A stretch of DNA of 15,006 bases, taken from positions 1-15,006 of the forward strand of contig JAITAJ010000076.1 of assembly GCA_031284185.1 (NCBI GenBank), written 5' to 3'. This document shows, piece after piece, positions 1 to 8,304 of this stretch (position 1 is its first letter; each line of letters opens with the position of its first letter). The translations under genes were made by a program, and so were the position numbers. Source of the DNA: Accumulibacter sp. GTDB taxonomy: Bacteria > Pseudomonadota > Gammaproteobacteria > Burkholderiales > Rhodocyclaceae. The notes under the pieces were generated by a model. It did no database searches. It was not told the DNA's origin and worked only from the letters and a program-made list of their open reading frames with translations.

Positions 1-108
1 GTCACCCCCAGTCCGAAGCAGCCCCTGAGTCTGGACTTCGGCATTCAGGGCTACGCCGGAAAACGGGAAGGGGTGACCGGCAGTTTCAGGCTGAACTATC
101 GGTTTTGA
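1..108 (+). CDS. C-terminal end of an outer-membrane beta-barrel (autotransporter-like) protein, partial
   Basis: The frame open from base 1 ends at TGA 106-108 and gives 35 residues. They contain the stretch LDFGIQGYAGKREGVTGS and end in LNYRF. Alternating hydrophobic residues with a terminal aromatic Phe are the usual C-terminal strand of outer-membrane barrels, recognised by the BAM complex. The QGYxGKREGVxGS pattern resembles the last strands of autotransporter barrels. The 5' part lies outside the window, so the passenger, the signal peptide and the total length are unknown. The gene converges on dnaE, with a perfect inverted repeat starting one base after its stop. The outer-membrane assignment is fairly safe. 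The autotransporter subclass is inference from the tail alone. Confidence 0.6.
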   Translation, partial: VTPSPKQPLSLDFGIQGYAGKREGVTGSFRLNYRF

Positions 109-167
109 GGAGCGCGGGCGTCCCGCCCGCCTCGGGTTTTTCTTTGCGGGCGGGACGCCCGCGCTCC
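109..167. repeat. Perfect 22-bp inverted repeat with 15-nt loop
   Basis: Arms 109-130 and 146-167 are exact reverse complements over 22 bases. They are almost pure G+C and start with GGAGCGCGGGCG. The 15-nt loop (131-145) is T-rich. The hairpin starts one base after the upstream stop codon. It could act as a strong 3'-end stabilising or terminating structure, though no T-run follows the right arm. It could also be a REP/MITE-like dispersed palindrome. Its composition differs from the neighbouring GACAGA-type repeat, so it looks like a separate family. Confidence 0.85.
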
Positions 168-170
168 ATT

Positions 171-825
171 AGGCTTCGCGCCGTTCAGAGGACAGCGGTT
201 TGAGAGGACAGAAGACAGGTTCAGAGGACAGAGGATAGGGGACAGAAGACAGATGAGTTTGCGGCGCTGTCGCGCCGTCCAGAGGACGGAAAACCGGGCG
301 CTCGGTTTCTCTGTCTTCTGTCTTCTCCAAGCTCTGTCCTCTGACCCCGAGCGCTCGGTTTTTCGTTCCACTCCGGCGCCGACCGCCGCCGCAATAATCC
401 CAGACTTCTGTCATCTCCAACCACTGTCCTCTGACTTGCGTCGCTTCGCGCCGAGTAGGTGACGCAAAACCGAGCGTCCGGTTTCTCTGTCTTCTGTCCT
501 CTCCAAGCACTGTCTTCTGACTTGCGGCGCTTCGCGCCGTTCAGAGGACAGAAAACCGAGCGTTCGGGTTTTCTGTCCTCTGTCTTCTCCAAGCGCTGTC
601 CTCTGAACCCCAAGCGCTCGGTTTTGCGTTCCACTCCGGCGCCGACCGGCGCCGCAAGTTTCCCTGTCTTCTGTCTTCTCCAACCTCTGTCTTCTGAATT
701 CCCTGTCTTCTGTCCTCTCAAACCTCTGTCCTCTGACCCCGCGCACTCGGTTTTCTGTCCTCTGAACGGCGCGACAGCGCCGCAAGCCTATCTGTCTTCT
801 GTCCTCTCTAACCTCTGTCCTCTGA
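171..825. repeat. Repeat cluster A: modular GACAGA-type dispersed repeat
   Basis: About 650 bp made of degenerate modules. The left part (185-252) carries the purine-rich arm on the + strand (TCAGAGGACAG, GAGAGGACAGAAGACAG). Most of the rest carries the complementary pyrimidine arm (CTGTCTTCTGTCCTCTCC). Between the arms sit GC hairpins of the GGCGC-loop-GCGCC type (about 261-277, 525-540, 768-783) and ACCGAGCGCTCGGT-like palindromes (about 291-308, 345-363, 610-626). The block ends in CTCTGTCCTCTGA at 813-825. It overlaps the last codons of dnaE (808-825). Open frames here, such as a 166-residue one on the minus strand at 221-721, are low-complexity translations of the repeat and not genes. 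Confidence 0.9.
347..363 (+). terminator. Terminator-like hairpin inside repeat cluster A
   Basis: The palindrome CCGAGCGCTCGG at 347-358 is followed directly by five T residues (359-363). This is the shape of an intrinsic terminator reading rightwards, although the stem is short. It lies about 240 bp after the beta-barrel gene and faces dnaE. Function is inferred only. Confidence 0.3.
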
Positions 826-3800
826 ACCGTACTCCACCCGCACGTTTTCGCTGCGCAGCCAGTCGCCCAAGGCCGTCAGCAGATCGTTTTCCAGGCGCAC
901 GCGGCAAGTATCGCCAAGCGACAGCTCACATGCCGCCTCGGCGTTGCGGTAGGAGAGCCGTACCGGGCAGTTTCCGGGCGTGTAGGCCGACAACAGCGCG
1001 TGCAGACGCCGCGCCGCGGTCGTGGCCCCGGCGCCACTGGCCTGCCCGTTGAGCGACAGACGCAGACAGCGGGCGAAACGCCCGCGCGCCTCGGGCAGCG
1101 TCAACAGGCGATCGGCGATGACGCGCACCCGGCCCTCGCCGCCGAAATCGTCGCGCTGCACCTTGCCTTCGACGATCAGCACCTCATCGAGCACCGCTTC
1201 CGCGCGAATCTTGTCGCGCTCGGCCACGAAGGTCTCGTTGAACACCGAGACTTCCAGCACCGCCGTGCCGTCGTCGAGCTGCACGAAGGCCATCTTGCCG
1301 CGCGAGGTGATCTTGGTGCGCACGTCGGTCACCAGGCCGGCGATCAACTGCGCCTCCTTCTTCGGTTCGAGCGAGGACAACGGCCGGCACGCGAAACGCG
1401 ACACTTCCCGGCGCACCTCGTTGAACGGATGCCCGGAGAAGAAGAAACCGAGCGAGAGCTTTTCCTCGGCCAGTTTTTGCCGTTCCTTCCAGCGCGGCGC
1501 TTCACAGCAGCGCGGCTTCTGCTCCTCGGCATCGGCGCCGTCGAACAGGCTGACCTGCATGGCGTTGCGCTTGGCCTGTTCCGCCGCTTCGATGGCCACG
1601 CCGACCGAGGCCAGCAGGCGCGCCCGATGATCATCGAGCGCATCGAAGGCGCCGGCGCGGATCAGCGCCTCGATGCTGCGGCGATTGACCAGGCGCTTGT
1701 CGATACGCTCGCAGAAGTCGAACAGATCCCTGAACGGCCCGCCCGATTCGCGCGCCTTGAGAATCACGTTGATCGCCTGCTCGCCGGTTCCTTTCACCGC
1801 GCCCAGGCCATAGCGGATGGTCCGGCGGTCGACCGGCACGAAGCGGTATTCCGAGGCATTGATGTCCGGCCCGAGCACGGTCAGCTTGTTGAGGATGCAA
1901 TCGTCGTAAAAAATCTTCACCGCGTCGGTGTCGTCCATGTCGGAGGAGAGCGTCGCGGCCATGAAGGCGGCGCAGTGGTGCGCCTTGAGCCAGGCCGTCT
2001 GGTAGGTGACGACCGCGTAGGCGGCGGTGTGCGACTTGTTGAAGCCGTATTCCGCGAACTTGGTCATCAGCTCGAACAAGCGTTCGGCCAGCTTGGGATC
2101 GTAGCCCTTCTTCCGCGCGCCCTCGGCGATGATGCCGCGGTGCCTGACCATTTCCTCGGGCTTCTTCTTGCCCATCGCCCGCCGCAGCATGTCGGCCTCG
2201 CCCAGGGTGTAAGCGCCGATGATCTGCGAGATCTGCATCACCTGTTCCTGATACACGATGACGCCGTAGGTCGGTTCCAGGCAAGCCTTGAGATCGGGAT
2301 GGAAGTAGTCGATGGCCTGCTGGCCCTTCTTGCGCAGGATGAAGTCGTCGACCATGCCCGAACCGAGCGGCCCCGGACGGTAGAGCGCGAGCACGGCGAT
2401 GATGTCCTCGAAGCGGTCGGGCAAGAGCTTCTTGAGGAGCTTCTTCATGCCGTCCGATTCGACCTGGAAGATCGCCGTGGTGTTCGCGTCCTTGAGAATC
2501 TGGTAGGCGCTCGGATCGTCGAAGGTCAGCGTTTCGAGATCCGGGCGCTCGCCGCTCAGTTTTTCGACGTAATCGACGGCCAGCTCGATGATCGTCAGGT
2601 TGCGCAGACCGAGAAAATCGAACTTCACCAGGCCCACTTTTTCCACGTCGTTCTTATCGTACTGCGAGATCACCGAGGCGCCGGCGTCGGCGGAATACAG
2701 CGGACAGAAATCGGTCAGCTTGCGCGGCGCGATCAGCACGCCGCCGGCGTGCATTCCGACGTTGCGCGTGAGGTCTTCGAGACGGACGGCGAGATCGAAC
2801 AATCCCTTGACCTCTTCTTCCTCCTCGAAACGCTGTTTCAACTGCGGCTCTTTCTCGATGGCTTCGCGCAGCGACAAGGGCCTGTTCTGTTCGACCGGAA
2901 TCAGCTTGGCAAGCTGGTCGCAGAAGCTGTACGGCATGTCGAGCACGCGCCCCACGTCGCGGATGACCGCCCTCGACGACATCGTGCCGAACGTGGCGAT
3001 CTGCGACACGGCGTCGTGCCCGTACTTGTCGCGCACGTACTCGATGACCCGCCAACGCTTGTCCTGGCAGAAGTCGATGTCGAAGTCGGGCATGGAAACC
3101 CGTTCCGGGTTGAGGAAGCGCTCGAACAGCAGGGCATACGCCAGAGGATCGAGGTCCGTGATGCCGAGCGAAAAGGCCACCAGCGAACCCGCGCCCGAAC
3201 CGCGCCCCGGACCGACCGGCACGTCGTTCTTCTTGGCCCAGTTGATGAAATCGGCCACGATCAGAAAGTAGCCCGAAAAGCCCATCTGGATGATGATCCG
3301 GGTTTCCGTCTTCAGGCGATCCTCGTACACCGGACGCTGCCGCTCGCGCTCGGCCTCGTCCGGGCACAACTGTTTCAGGCGGCGTTCCAGGCCGCGTTCG
3401 GCCTCCGCGACGAGGAACTCGTCGAGCGAGATGCCATCCGGCGTCGGAAAATTCGGCAGGTAATTCTTGTTCAGGTCGATTTCCAGATTGCAGCGCTTGG
3501 CGATCTCGACCGAGTTTTCCAGCGCCTCGGGCAGATCGGAGAACAATTCCGCCATCTCGTCGGGCGACTTGAAATATTGTTCTTCCGTATACAGCCGGGG
3601 CCGCCGGGTGTCGCCGAGCACGTGTCCCTCGGCGATGCACACGCGCGCCTCGTGCGCCATGAAATCGCCGCGTTCGAGGAACTGGATCGGGTGCGTGGCG
3701 ACCAGCGGCAGGTCCATCCCGGAGGCCAGTCGTGCCGTCGCCGCCACCAGTGTTTCCTGGGGCGCGTGTCCGCGCGGATGCGCGCGTTGCACTTCGAGGT

Positions 3801-4323
3801 AGAAGGCTTGCGGAAACAGAGCGGCCCAATGCGCCGCCCGGTTTTCGGCCTGTTCCCGGTGGCCTTGCAGCAGGGCCTCGCCGACGTCGCCCTGTGCCGC
3901 CCCGGACAGCGCGATCAACCCGTCGACGCCGACCTCCGAGAACATCGCGCGCGTGATCTCGGCGCGACCGCGCACGCGCGGCTTGAGGCAGGCCCGTGTC
4001 AGCAGCTCGCACAACTGCCGGTAGCCCTGTCTCGACCGGCACAGCAGCAGCATCCGGTGAGGCCGGTCGGGGTCGCTCTCGTTGGCCAGGTGGATGTCGC
4101 AGCCAAGGACGGGCTTGATCCCCTTGCCGCAGGCCGCCAGATAGAACTTGACCAAGCCGAACACATTGGAAAGGTCGGTGAGTCCCAGCGCCGGCATGCC
4201 ATATGCCAGAGCGCGCTGGATGGGCGGGCAATCGTGATGATCGCCGACATCCAGACGAACCATGCCGTCGGTGATGGAGTATTCGCTGTGCAGGCGGAGA
4301 TGGACGAAACGCGGGTCGGACAT
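808..4323 (-). CDS. dnaE: DNA polymerase III subunit alpha (DnaE)
   Basis: Catalytic subunit of the replicative DNA polymerase III, 1171 residues, the usual length for proteobacterial DnaE1. The N-terminal PHP domain opens with FVHLRLHSEYSITDG (His8, His12). The polymerase core carries GPGRGSGAGSLVAF near residue 371, PDFDIDF at 412-418 (catalytic Asp413 and Asp415) and KFDFLGL with the third catalytic Asp at 569. QVSLF at 923-927 fits the internal beta-clamp-binding motif, and an OB fold lies at roughly 990-1065. I place the start at ATG 4321-4323 because MSDPRFVHLR aligns with the known DnaE start. The frame stays open to about 4503, but the extra 60 residues are translated repeat. GGAG lies 13 nt upstream of the start. 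The last six codons and the TAG stop lie within repeat cluster A. Confidence 0.97.
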   Translation of the reverse strand: MSDPRFVHLRLHSEYSITDGMVRLDVGDHHDCPPIQRALAYGMPALGLTDLSNVFGLVKFYLAACGKGIKPVLGCDIHLANESDPDRPHRMLLLCRSRQGYRQLCELLTRACLKPRVRGRAEITRAMFSEVGVDGLIALSGAAQGDVGEALLQGHREQAENRAAHWAALFPQAFYLEVQRAHPRGHAPQETLVAATARLASGMDLPLVATHPIQFLERGDFMAHEARVCIAEGHVLGDTRRPRLYTEEQYFKSPDEMAELFSDLPEALENSVEIAKRCNLEIDLNKNYLPNFPTPDGISLDEFLVAEAERGLERRLKQLCPDEAERERQRPVYEDRLKTETRIIIQMGFSGYFLIVADFINWAKKNDVPVGPGRGSGAGSLVAFSLGITDLDPLAYALLFERFLNPERVSMPDFDIDFCQDKRWRVIEYVRDKYGHDAVSQIATFGTMSSRAVIRDVGRVLDMPYSFCDQLAKLIPVEQNRPLSLREAIEKEPQLKQRFEEEEEVKGLFDLAVRLEDLTRNVGMHAGGVLIAPRKLTDFCPLYSADAGASVISQYDKNDVEKVGLVKFDFLGLRNLTIIELAVDYVEKLSGERPDLETLTFDDPSAYQILKDANTTAIFQVESDGMKKLLKKLLPDRFEDIIAVLALYRPGPLGSGMVDDFILRKKGQQAIDYFHPDLKACLEPTYGVIVYQEQVMQISQIIGAYTLGEADMLRRAMGKKKPEEMVRHRGIIAEGARKKGYDPKLAERLFELMTKFAEYGFNKSHTAAYAVVTYQTAWLKAHHCAAFMAATLSSDMDDTDAVKIFYDDCILNKLTVLGPDINASEYRFVPVDRRTIRYGLGAVKGTGEQAINVILKARESGGPFRDLFDFCERIDKRLVNRRSIEALIRAGAFDALDDHRARLLASVGVAIEAAEQAKRNAMQVSLFDGADAEEQKPRCCEAPRWKERQKLAEEKLSLGFFFSGHPFNEVRREVSRFACRPLSSLEPKKEAQLIAGLVTDVRTKITSRGKMAFVQLDDGTAVLEVSVFNETFVAERDKIRAEAVLDEVLIVEGKVQRDDFGGEGRVRVIADRLLTLPEARGRFARCLRLSLNGQASGAGATTAARRLHALLSAYTPGNCPVRLSYRNAEAACELSLGDTCRVRLENDLLTALGDWLRSENVRVEYGSEDRG

Positions 4324-4350
4324 GGCCGCTATTTTACTCCGGGGCCGGGG

Positions 4351-4610
4351 TTCAGAAGACAGCAGTTTGAGAAGACAGAAGACAGATGAGCTTGCGGCGC
4401 TTCGCGCCGGAGCAAGGACGAAAACCGAGTGATCGGGTTTCAGAGGACAGAGATTTGAGAAGACAGATGACAGATGAGCTTGCGGCGCTTCACGCCGGAG
4501 CAAGGACGGAAACCGAGCATTCGGTTTTTCCTTTCTCGCCCGGCGCGAAGCGCCGCAAAACTATCTGTCTTCTGTTCTCTGTCTTCTGTCCTCTATCTTC
4601 TGTCCTCTGA
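4351..4610. repeat. Repeat cluster B: two tandem 88-bp units plus an inverted unit
   Basis: Two direct copies, 4351-4438 and 4439-4526, agree at about 77 of 88 positions by hand alignment. Each runs in the same order: TCAGARGACAG arm, GAGAAGACAG arm, GATGAGCTTGCGGCGCTTC hairpin, AGCAAGGACG, then AAACCGAG hairpin. From about 4535 the sequence continues as an inverted copy: GGCGCGAAGCGCC, then pyrimidine arms ending in TGTCCTCTGA at 4601-4610. The block lies 27 bp before the dnaE start codon and stops 2 bp from the antiporter stop codon. This is the clearest place in the window to define the unit. Confidence 0.92.
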
Positions 4611-4612
4611 TA

Positions 4613-6577
4613 CTACCCCTTGAGCAAGCGTTCCTCGGCCAGCGTCAGCGCTTCCGGGGCGCCGAGGAGCACGACGACGTCGCCGGCCTCGAAACGCGCG
4701 TCCGACGACGGTTCCTGTGTCCTGATGTCGCGCCGCCGGATCGCCATCACTTCGGCGCCACTTCTTTCGACGGCCAGCTCGTCGACCGTCTTGCCCACGG
4801 CGAACGCCGCTTCCTCAAGAGAAACCGAACAGAGACGGGTTTCCTCGTGGTCGCGCTCGTCGCCGACGTCCTGAGCGCCGTGGAAAAAACCACGCAGCGA
4901 GCGATAGCGCGTGCCGCGAATCTCGCGGATGCGTTTCAGCACCCGGCTGATCGGCATCCCGGATTGAATCAGCGCGTGCGAGGCCAACATCATGGCCAGC
5001 TCCAGCGTTTCCGGCACCACCTCGGCGGCGCCGGCGCGTTGCAGAACGTCGAAGTCCTTCTCGTCGATCGCGCGTACCACGATCGGCAGTCCCGGCGCAA
5101 TCTCCCGCGCGTGATGAATGATGAGTTCGGCGGCCTTGGTGTCGGCGAAGGAAACGACCAGCACGCTGGCGCGACCGATACCCGCCGCGATCAGCGTCTC
5201 GCGCCGCGTCGCGTCGCCATAGACGACGTTCTCTCCGGCTGCCGTGGCTTCGGCGACCCGGTCGGGATCGAGGTCCAGCGCCAGACAGGAGACTCCCTCA
5301 TACGTCATGAAACGCGCCAACTGCTGACCACTGCGCCCGAATCCGCAGATCACCGCGTGCTTTTCGGTACGCATGGCCTTGGCCGCCAGACGGGTCAACT
5401 GCATCGAGCGCAACATCCATTCGCTCGAGACGAAGCGCAGGATCAGACGCTCGCTGTAGTGAACGAGAAAGGGCGCGCACAGGAGTGAAACGACCAGGGC
5501 GGCAAGCGTCACCTGCACCACTTCCTGCGACGCCACGCCGGTCTGCCGGATCAGGGACAGCAGCACCAGCCCGAACTCGCCGCCGGCGCACAACCAGATT
5601 CCGCTGCGCATGGCGGCGCCCGGCAAGGCGCCGAACAGCCGCGAGGCGGCGAACACCACGGCAAACTTGACCACCAGCAGGCCGGTCAGGATCGCCAGCA
5701 CCACGGGCAGATGTTCCAGCACGACGGGCAGATCGAGCAACATGCCGACGGTGACGAAAAACAACCCCATCAACACGTCGCGGAACGGTTTGATATCCTC
5801 CGCCACTTCGTGCCGGAATTCGGTTTCCGAAATCAACATGCCGGCGATGAACGCGCCAAGGGCCATCGACAGGCCGGCCAGTTCGGTCAGATACGCCAGG
5901 CCGAGCGTCACCAGCAGCACGTTGAGCATGAACAGCTCGGCCGACTTGCCGCGCGCCACGACCACCAGCCAGCGGGAGAGCGCCCGCTTGCCGAAATGCG
6001 TCACCACCATCAGCACGATCGACGCCTTGGCCACGGCGATGCCCATCAGCCAGGCCATCGTTTCGGGCGCCTGCGAGAACGAGGGGATGAGGATCAGCAG
6101 CGGCACCACCGCCAGATCCTGAAACAGCAGCACGCCGATCACCTCGCGCCCGTGCGGGGAATCGATTTCGAGCCGCTCGCCGAGCAGCTTGACCAGCAGC
6201 GCGGTGGAGGACATGGCCAGCGCCCCGCCGACGGATACGCCGACCTGCCAGGTGAGGCCCGCCAGCAGGGCGATGCCGGTCATCACCAGCAAGGTCGCCA
6301 GCACCTGTGCCGCTCCCAGGCCGAAGACGATGCGCTTCATGGCGAACAGCCGGGACAGCGAAAATTCGAGTCCGATGGAAAACATCAGGAAAACGATGCC
6401 GAATTCCGCCAGATGGCTCACGCTGTCCACGTTGGGCACCAGATTGAAGGCGTGCGGCCCGACCAGGGTGCCCACCAGGAGATAACCGAGGATGGGCGGC
6501 AAGGCGAGACGCCGGAAAACGATGACCGACACCACGCAGGTGCCGAGCAGTATCAGGATGGTCGGTAGAGTAGGCAT
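4613..6577 (-). CDS. CPA2-family monovalent cation:proton antiporter with RCK domains (KefB/KefC/YbaL type)
   Basis: Inner-membrane antiporter of 654 residues, likely exchanging K+ or Na+ for H+. Residues 1 to about 385 form a many-pass membrane domain of the Na/H-exchanger type, with LLFQDLAVVPLL around the conserved Asp154 and GEFGLVLLSL near 343. Residues from about 407 form an RCK/TrkA-N Rossmann domain with GFGRSG at 412-417, typical of NAD(H)- or nucleotide-gated control. The last 80 or so residues fit a TrkA-C ligand-binding domain, ending near DVVVLLGAPEAL. Start ATG 6575-6577 gives an N-terminus that enters the first helix at once; the Shine-Dalgarno match is weak. It is divergent from kdsD, an arrangement common in Betaproteobacteria. 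Whether it is a glutathione-gated Kef system cannot be told from sequence alone. Confidence 0.9.
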   Translation of the reverse strand: MPTLPTILILLGTCVVSVIVFRRLALPPILGYLLVGTLVGPHAFNLVPNVDSVSHLAEFGIVFLMFSIGLEFSLSRLFAMKRIVFGLGAAQVLATLLVMTGIALLAGLTWQVGVSVGGALAMSSTALLVKLLGERLEIDSPHGREVIGVLLFQDLAVVPLLILIPSFSQAPETMAWLMGIAVAKASIVLMVVTHFGKRALSRWLVVVARGKSAELFMLNVLLVTLGLAYLTELAGLSMALGAFIAGMLISETEFRHEVAEDIKPFRDVLMGLFFVTVGMLLDLPVVLEHLPVVLAILTGLLVVKFAVVFAASRLFGALPGAAMRSGIWLCAGGEFGLVLLSLIRQTGVASQEVVQVTLAALVVSLLCAPFLVHYSERLILRFVSSEWMLRSMQLTRLAAKAMRTEKHAVICGFGRSGQQLARFMTYEGVSCLALDLDPDRVAEATAAGENVVYGDATRRETLIAAGIGRASVLVVSFADTKAAELIIHHAREIAPGLPIVVRAIDEKDFDVLQRAGAAEVVPETLELAMMLASHALIQSGMPISRVLKRIREIRGTRYRSLRGFFHGAQDVGDERDHEETRLCSVSLEEAAFAVGKTVDELAVERSGAEVMAIRRRDIRTQEPSSDARFEAGDVVVLLGAPEALTLAEERLLKG

Positions 6578-6631
6578 GATTCTGCTATGGGCAGGAACGA
6601 GACGGCATGGGACAAGGATCGAAGAGGCTTC

Positions 6632-6640
6632 TGTTATACT
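6632..6640 (+). promoter_or_regulatory. Putative extended -10 promoter of the kdsD operon
   Basis: TATACT at 6635-6640 is preceded by TG at 6632-6633, giving an extended -10 element (TGnTATACT) 26 bp before the kdsD start codon. No good -35 is visible at 16-18 bp spacing, which an extended -10 can tolerate. The element lies inside the longest open frame of kdsD. This supports the downstream ATG at 6667 as the true start. Confidence 0.55.
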
Positions 6641-6666
6641 CGCGCCATCATAACCGCTATGCCTCC

Positions 6667-7659
6667 ATGAACCAAATCCAAGCCGTCGAACCGTCCCCGC
6701 AGGCCCTCGATCTGGCGCGCCAGGTGTTGCGCATCGAAGGAAACGCGGTGCTGGCGCTGGGCGAGCGCATCGATGGCGCCTTTCTGCGCGCGCTGGCGCT
6801 GATCCTGAATTGCCGGGGACGGGTCATCGTGAGCGGCATCGGCAAATCCGGGCACGTCGGGCGCAAACTCGCCGCGACGCTGGCCAGCACGGGAACGCCG
6901 GCCTTTTTCGTACACCCGGCGGAAGCGAGCCACGGCGACCTGGGCATGATCACCGCCGAGGACGTGGTCATCGGCATCTCCAATTCGGGCGAGAGCGCCG
7001 AACTGCTGAACATCGTTCCGGCGATCAAGCGCCGGGGCGCCCGCCTGATCGCCATGACCGGCAACGCGCAATCGACCCTGTCGCGCGATGCCGACGCGCA
7101 TCTCGACGCGGGCGTGGCCCAGGAAGCCTGTCCGCTCAATCTGGCGCCGACGGCCAGCACGACCGCCGCGCTGGCGCTGGGCGACGCCCTTGCCGTCGCC
7201 CTGCTCGACGCGCGCGGCTTCGGCGCGGAAGACTTCGCCCGCTCGCACCCCGGCGGCGCGCTCGGGCGCCGCCTGCTGACGCGCGCGCGCGATGCCATGC
7301 GCGACGGCGAGGCGATTCCCGCCGTCGCGCCGGAGGCGAGCATCGCCGAAGCCGTCCGGGAAATCACCCGCGGGACGATCGGCATGACGATCGTGGTCTC
7401 GCCGGAGCGCAAGGTGCTGGGGATTTTCACCGATGGCGACTTGCGCCGCGCGGTGCTCCGGCACGCCGACCTCCGTCGCCTCTCCGTCGCCGACGTCATG
7501 ACCCGCAATCCGCGCGTCATGGGGCCGGAGCAACTGGCCGCCGAGGCCGTCGAGATGATGGAAAGGCACAAGATCAATCAGATTCCGGTCGTCGACGGCG
7601 AAGGCCGTCTGGTCGGCGCCCTCAACATGCACGACCTGTTCCAGGCCAAGGCCATCTGA
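6667..7659 (+). CDS. kdsD: Arabinose-5-phosphate isomerase (KdsD)
   Basis: Cytoplasmic enzyme converting D-ribulose 5-phosphate to D-arabinose 5-phosphate, the first step towards Kdo for lipopolysaccharide. It has 330 residues, matching the family. The SIS sugar-isomerase domain carries SGIGKSGHVGRKLAATLAS (Lys60), HGDLGMI, ISNSGES and ARSHPGGALGRRLL (His194), the last corresponding to the active-site His of the E. coli enzyme. Two CBS domains follow at roughly 208-265 and 275-328. I chose ATG 6667 over the in-frame ATG at 6607 because a promoter-like element lies between them and because of family length. Its stop overlaps the kdsC start by one base (TGATG). An alternative KpsF-type paralogue is unlikely given the kdsC neighbour. 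Confidence 0.95.
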   Translation: MNQIQAVEPSPQALDLARQVLRIEGNAVLALGERIDGAFLRALALILNCRGRVIVSGIGKSGHVGRKLAATLASTGTPAFFVHPAEASHGDLGMITAEDVVIGISNSGESAELLNIVPAIKRRGARLIAMTGNAQSTLSRDADAHLDAGVAQEACPLNLAPTASTTAALALGDALAVALLDARGFGAEDFARSHPGGALGRRLLTRARDAMRDGEAIPAVAPEASIAEAVREITRGTIGMTIVVSPERKVLGIFTDGDLRRAVLRHADLRRLSVADVMTRNPRVMGPEQLAAEAVEMMERHKINQIPVVDGEGRLVGALNMHDLFQAKAI

Positions 7660-8177
7660 TGAGATCGATCGAAGAATGCCGGATACGCGCCGGGCGTCTC
7701 AAGCTGATGATTTTCGACGTCGACGGCGTGCTCACCGACGGCTCCCTGTATTTCACCGACGAGGGCACCGAGATCAAGGTCTTCAACGCGCGTGACGGGC
7801 ACGGTCTGCGCATGTTGCAGGCCGAGGGCGTGACGCTGGCGATCATCACCGGCAGGGACGCCCCCTGTGTCGGCTGGCGCATGAAGAACCTCGGCATCGA
7901 GCACGTTCATCAGGGCATCGGGGACAAGCTGGCGACCTTTCACGAACTGCTCGCCAAGCTCGGCGTGAAGGCCGAGGAGGCGGGGTTCATGGGGGACGAC
8001 GTCATCGACCTGCAAGTCATGGCGGCCTGCGGTTTCTCCGCCACCCCGTCCGATGGCCACGAGATCAACCGCCAGCGCGCCGATTACCGCGCCGGATGTC
8101 CCGGCGGACGCGGCGCCGTGCGCGAAGTCTGCGAGTTCATTCTGGCGGCGCGACAGAATCAGGGGACAGAGGCTTGA
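7659..8177 (+). CDS. kdsC: 3-deoxy-D-manno-octulosonate 8-phosphate phosphatase (KdsC)
   Basis: HAD-superfamily phosphatase releasing phosphate from Kdo-8-phosphate, 172 residues. Motif I is FDVDGVLTDG (Asp nucleophile and Asp general acid), motif II is the Thr in IITGRD, and motif III/IV are the conserved Lys in GDKL and MGDDVIDLQVM. The C-terminal GGRGAVREVCEFIL is characteristic of KdsC. GDDVIDLQVM has Gln where Pro is usual, and the following SATPSDGHEINRQRADY segment is a little unusual, but no catalytic residue is missing. The gene starts inside the kdsD stop (TGATG), so translation is probably coupled. The last residues (QGTEA) and the TGA stop are encoded by repeat copy C, so the tail is probably not ancestral. 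Confidence 0.95.
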   Translation: MRSIEECRIRAGRLKLMIFDVDGVLTDGSLYFTDEGTEIKVFNARDGHGLRMLQAEGVTLAIITGRDAPCVGWRMKNLGIEHVHQGIGDKLATFHELLAKLGVKAEEAGFMGDDVIDLQVMAACGFSATPSDGHEINRQRADYRAGCPGGRGAVREVCEFILAARQNQGTEA

Positions 8178-8298
8178 GAAGACAGAAGACAGAGAAACCG
8201 AGCGCTCGGTTTTTCGTCCTCACTCCGGCGCGAAGCGCCGCAAGCCGATCCGTCTTCTGTCTTCTGAAACTCTGTCTTCTCAAAACTCTGTCCTCTGA
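8159..8298. repeat. Repeat copy C: compact 140-bp element with imperfect terminal inverted repeats
   Basis: The element begins TCAGGGGACAGAG (8159-8171) and ends CTCTGTCCTCTGA (8286-8298). These ends are reverse complements at 12 of 13 positions. Inside are the purine arm (GAGAAGACAGAAGACAGAG), a perfect 18-bp palindrome (8195-8212), the GGCGC hairpin in inverted orientation (about 8228-8242) and pyrimidine arms. It lies between kdsC and lptC. It supplies the end of kdsC and stops 6 bp before the lptC start codon. It is the shortest complete-looking copy in the window and has the outline of a MITE-like element. Confidence 0.9.
8195..8214 (+). terminator. Terminator-like hairpin inside repeat copy C
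   Basis: AAACCGAGCGCTCGGTTT at 8195-8212 is a perfect palindrome. As RNA it folds as a 7-bp AAACCGA/TCGGTTT stem with a GCGC loop, and the T-run covers 8210-8214. It sits inside the LPS gene cluster, after kdsC and before lptC. It could terminate or attenuate transcription into lptC-lptA. The A/T ends make it potentially bidirectional. Activity is inferred. Confidence 0.4.
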
Positions 8299-8304
8299 AA
8301 CGCG

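Noticed and set aside
221..721. 166-residue open frame on the minus strand, rich in GQKTEDRE-like segments
   Set aside because: It is a direct translation of the repeat arms and hairpins. Similar peptides appear in several frames wherever the repeat occurs, so it is not an independent gene.
171..825. CRISPR array
   Set aside because: Repeat units are variable in length and sequence, partly inverted, and not separated by unique spacers of even size. No cas genes are present.
1000..4389. 1129-residue + strand open frame opposite dnaE
   Set aside because: Antisense shadow of dnaE in a high-GC codon context. Its composition is His/Arg/Asp-heavy and it has no family features, whereas DnaE on the other strand is unmistakable.
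6607..6666. Longer kdsD start adding 20 residues
   Set aside because: The extension contains a promoter-like element, has no homology to KdsD and makes the protein longer than the family.
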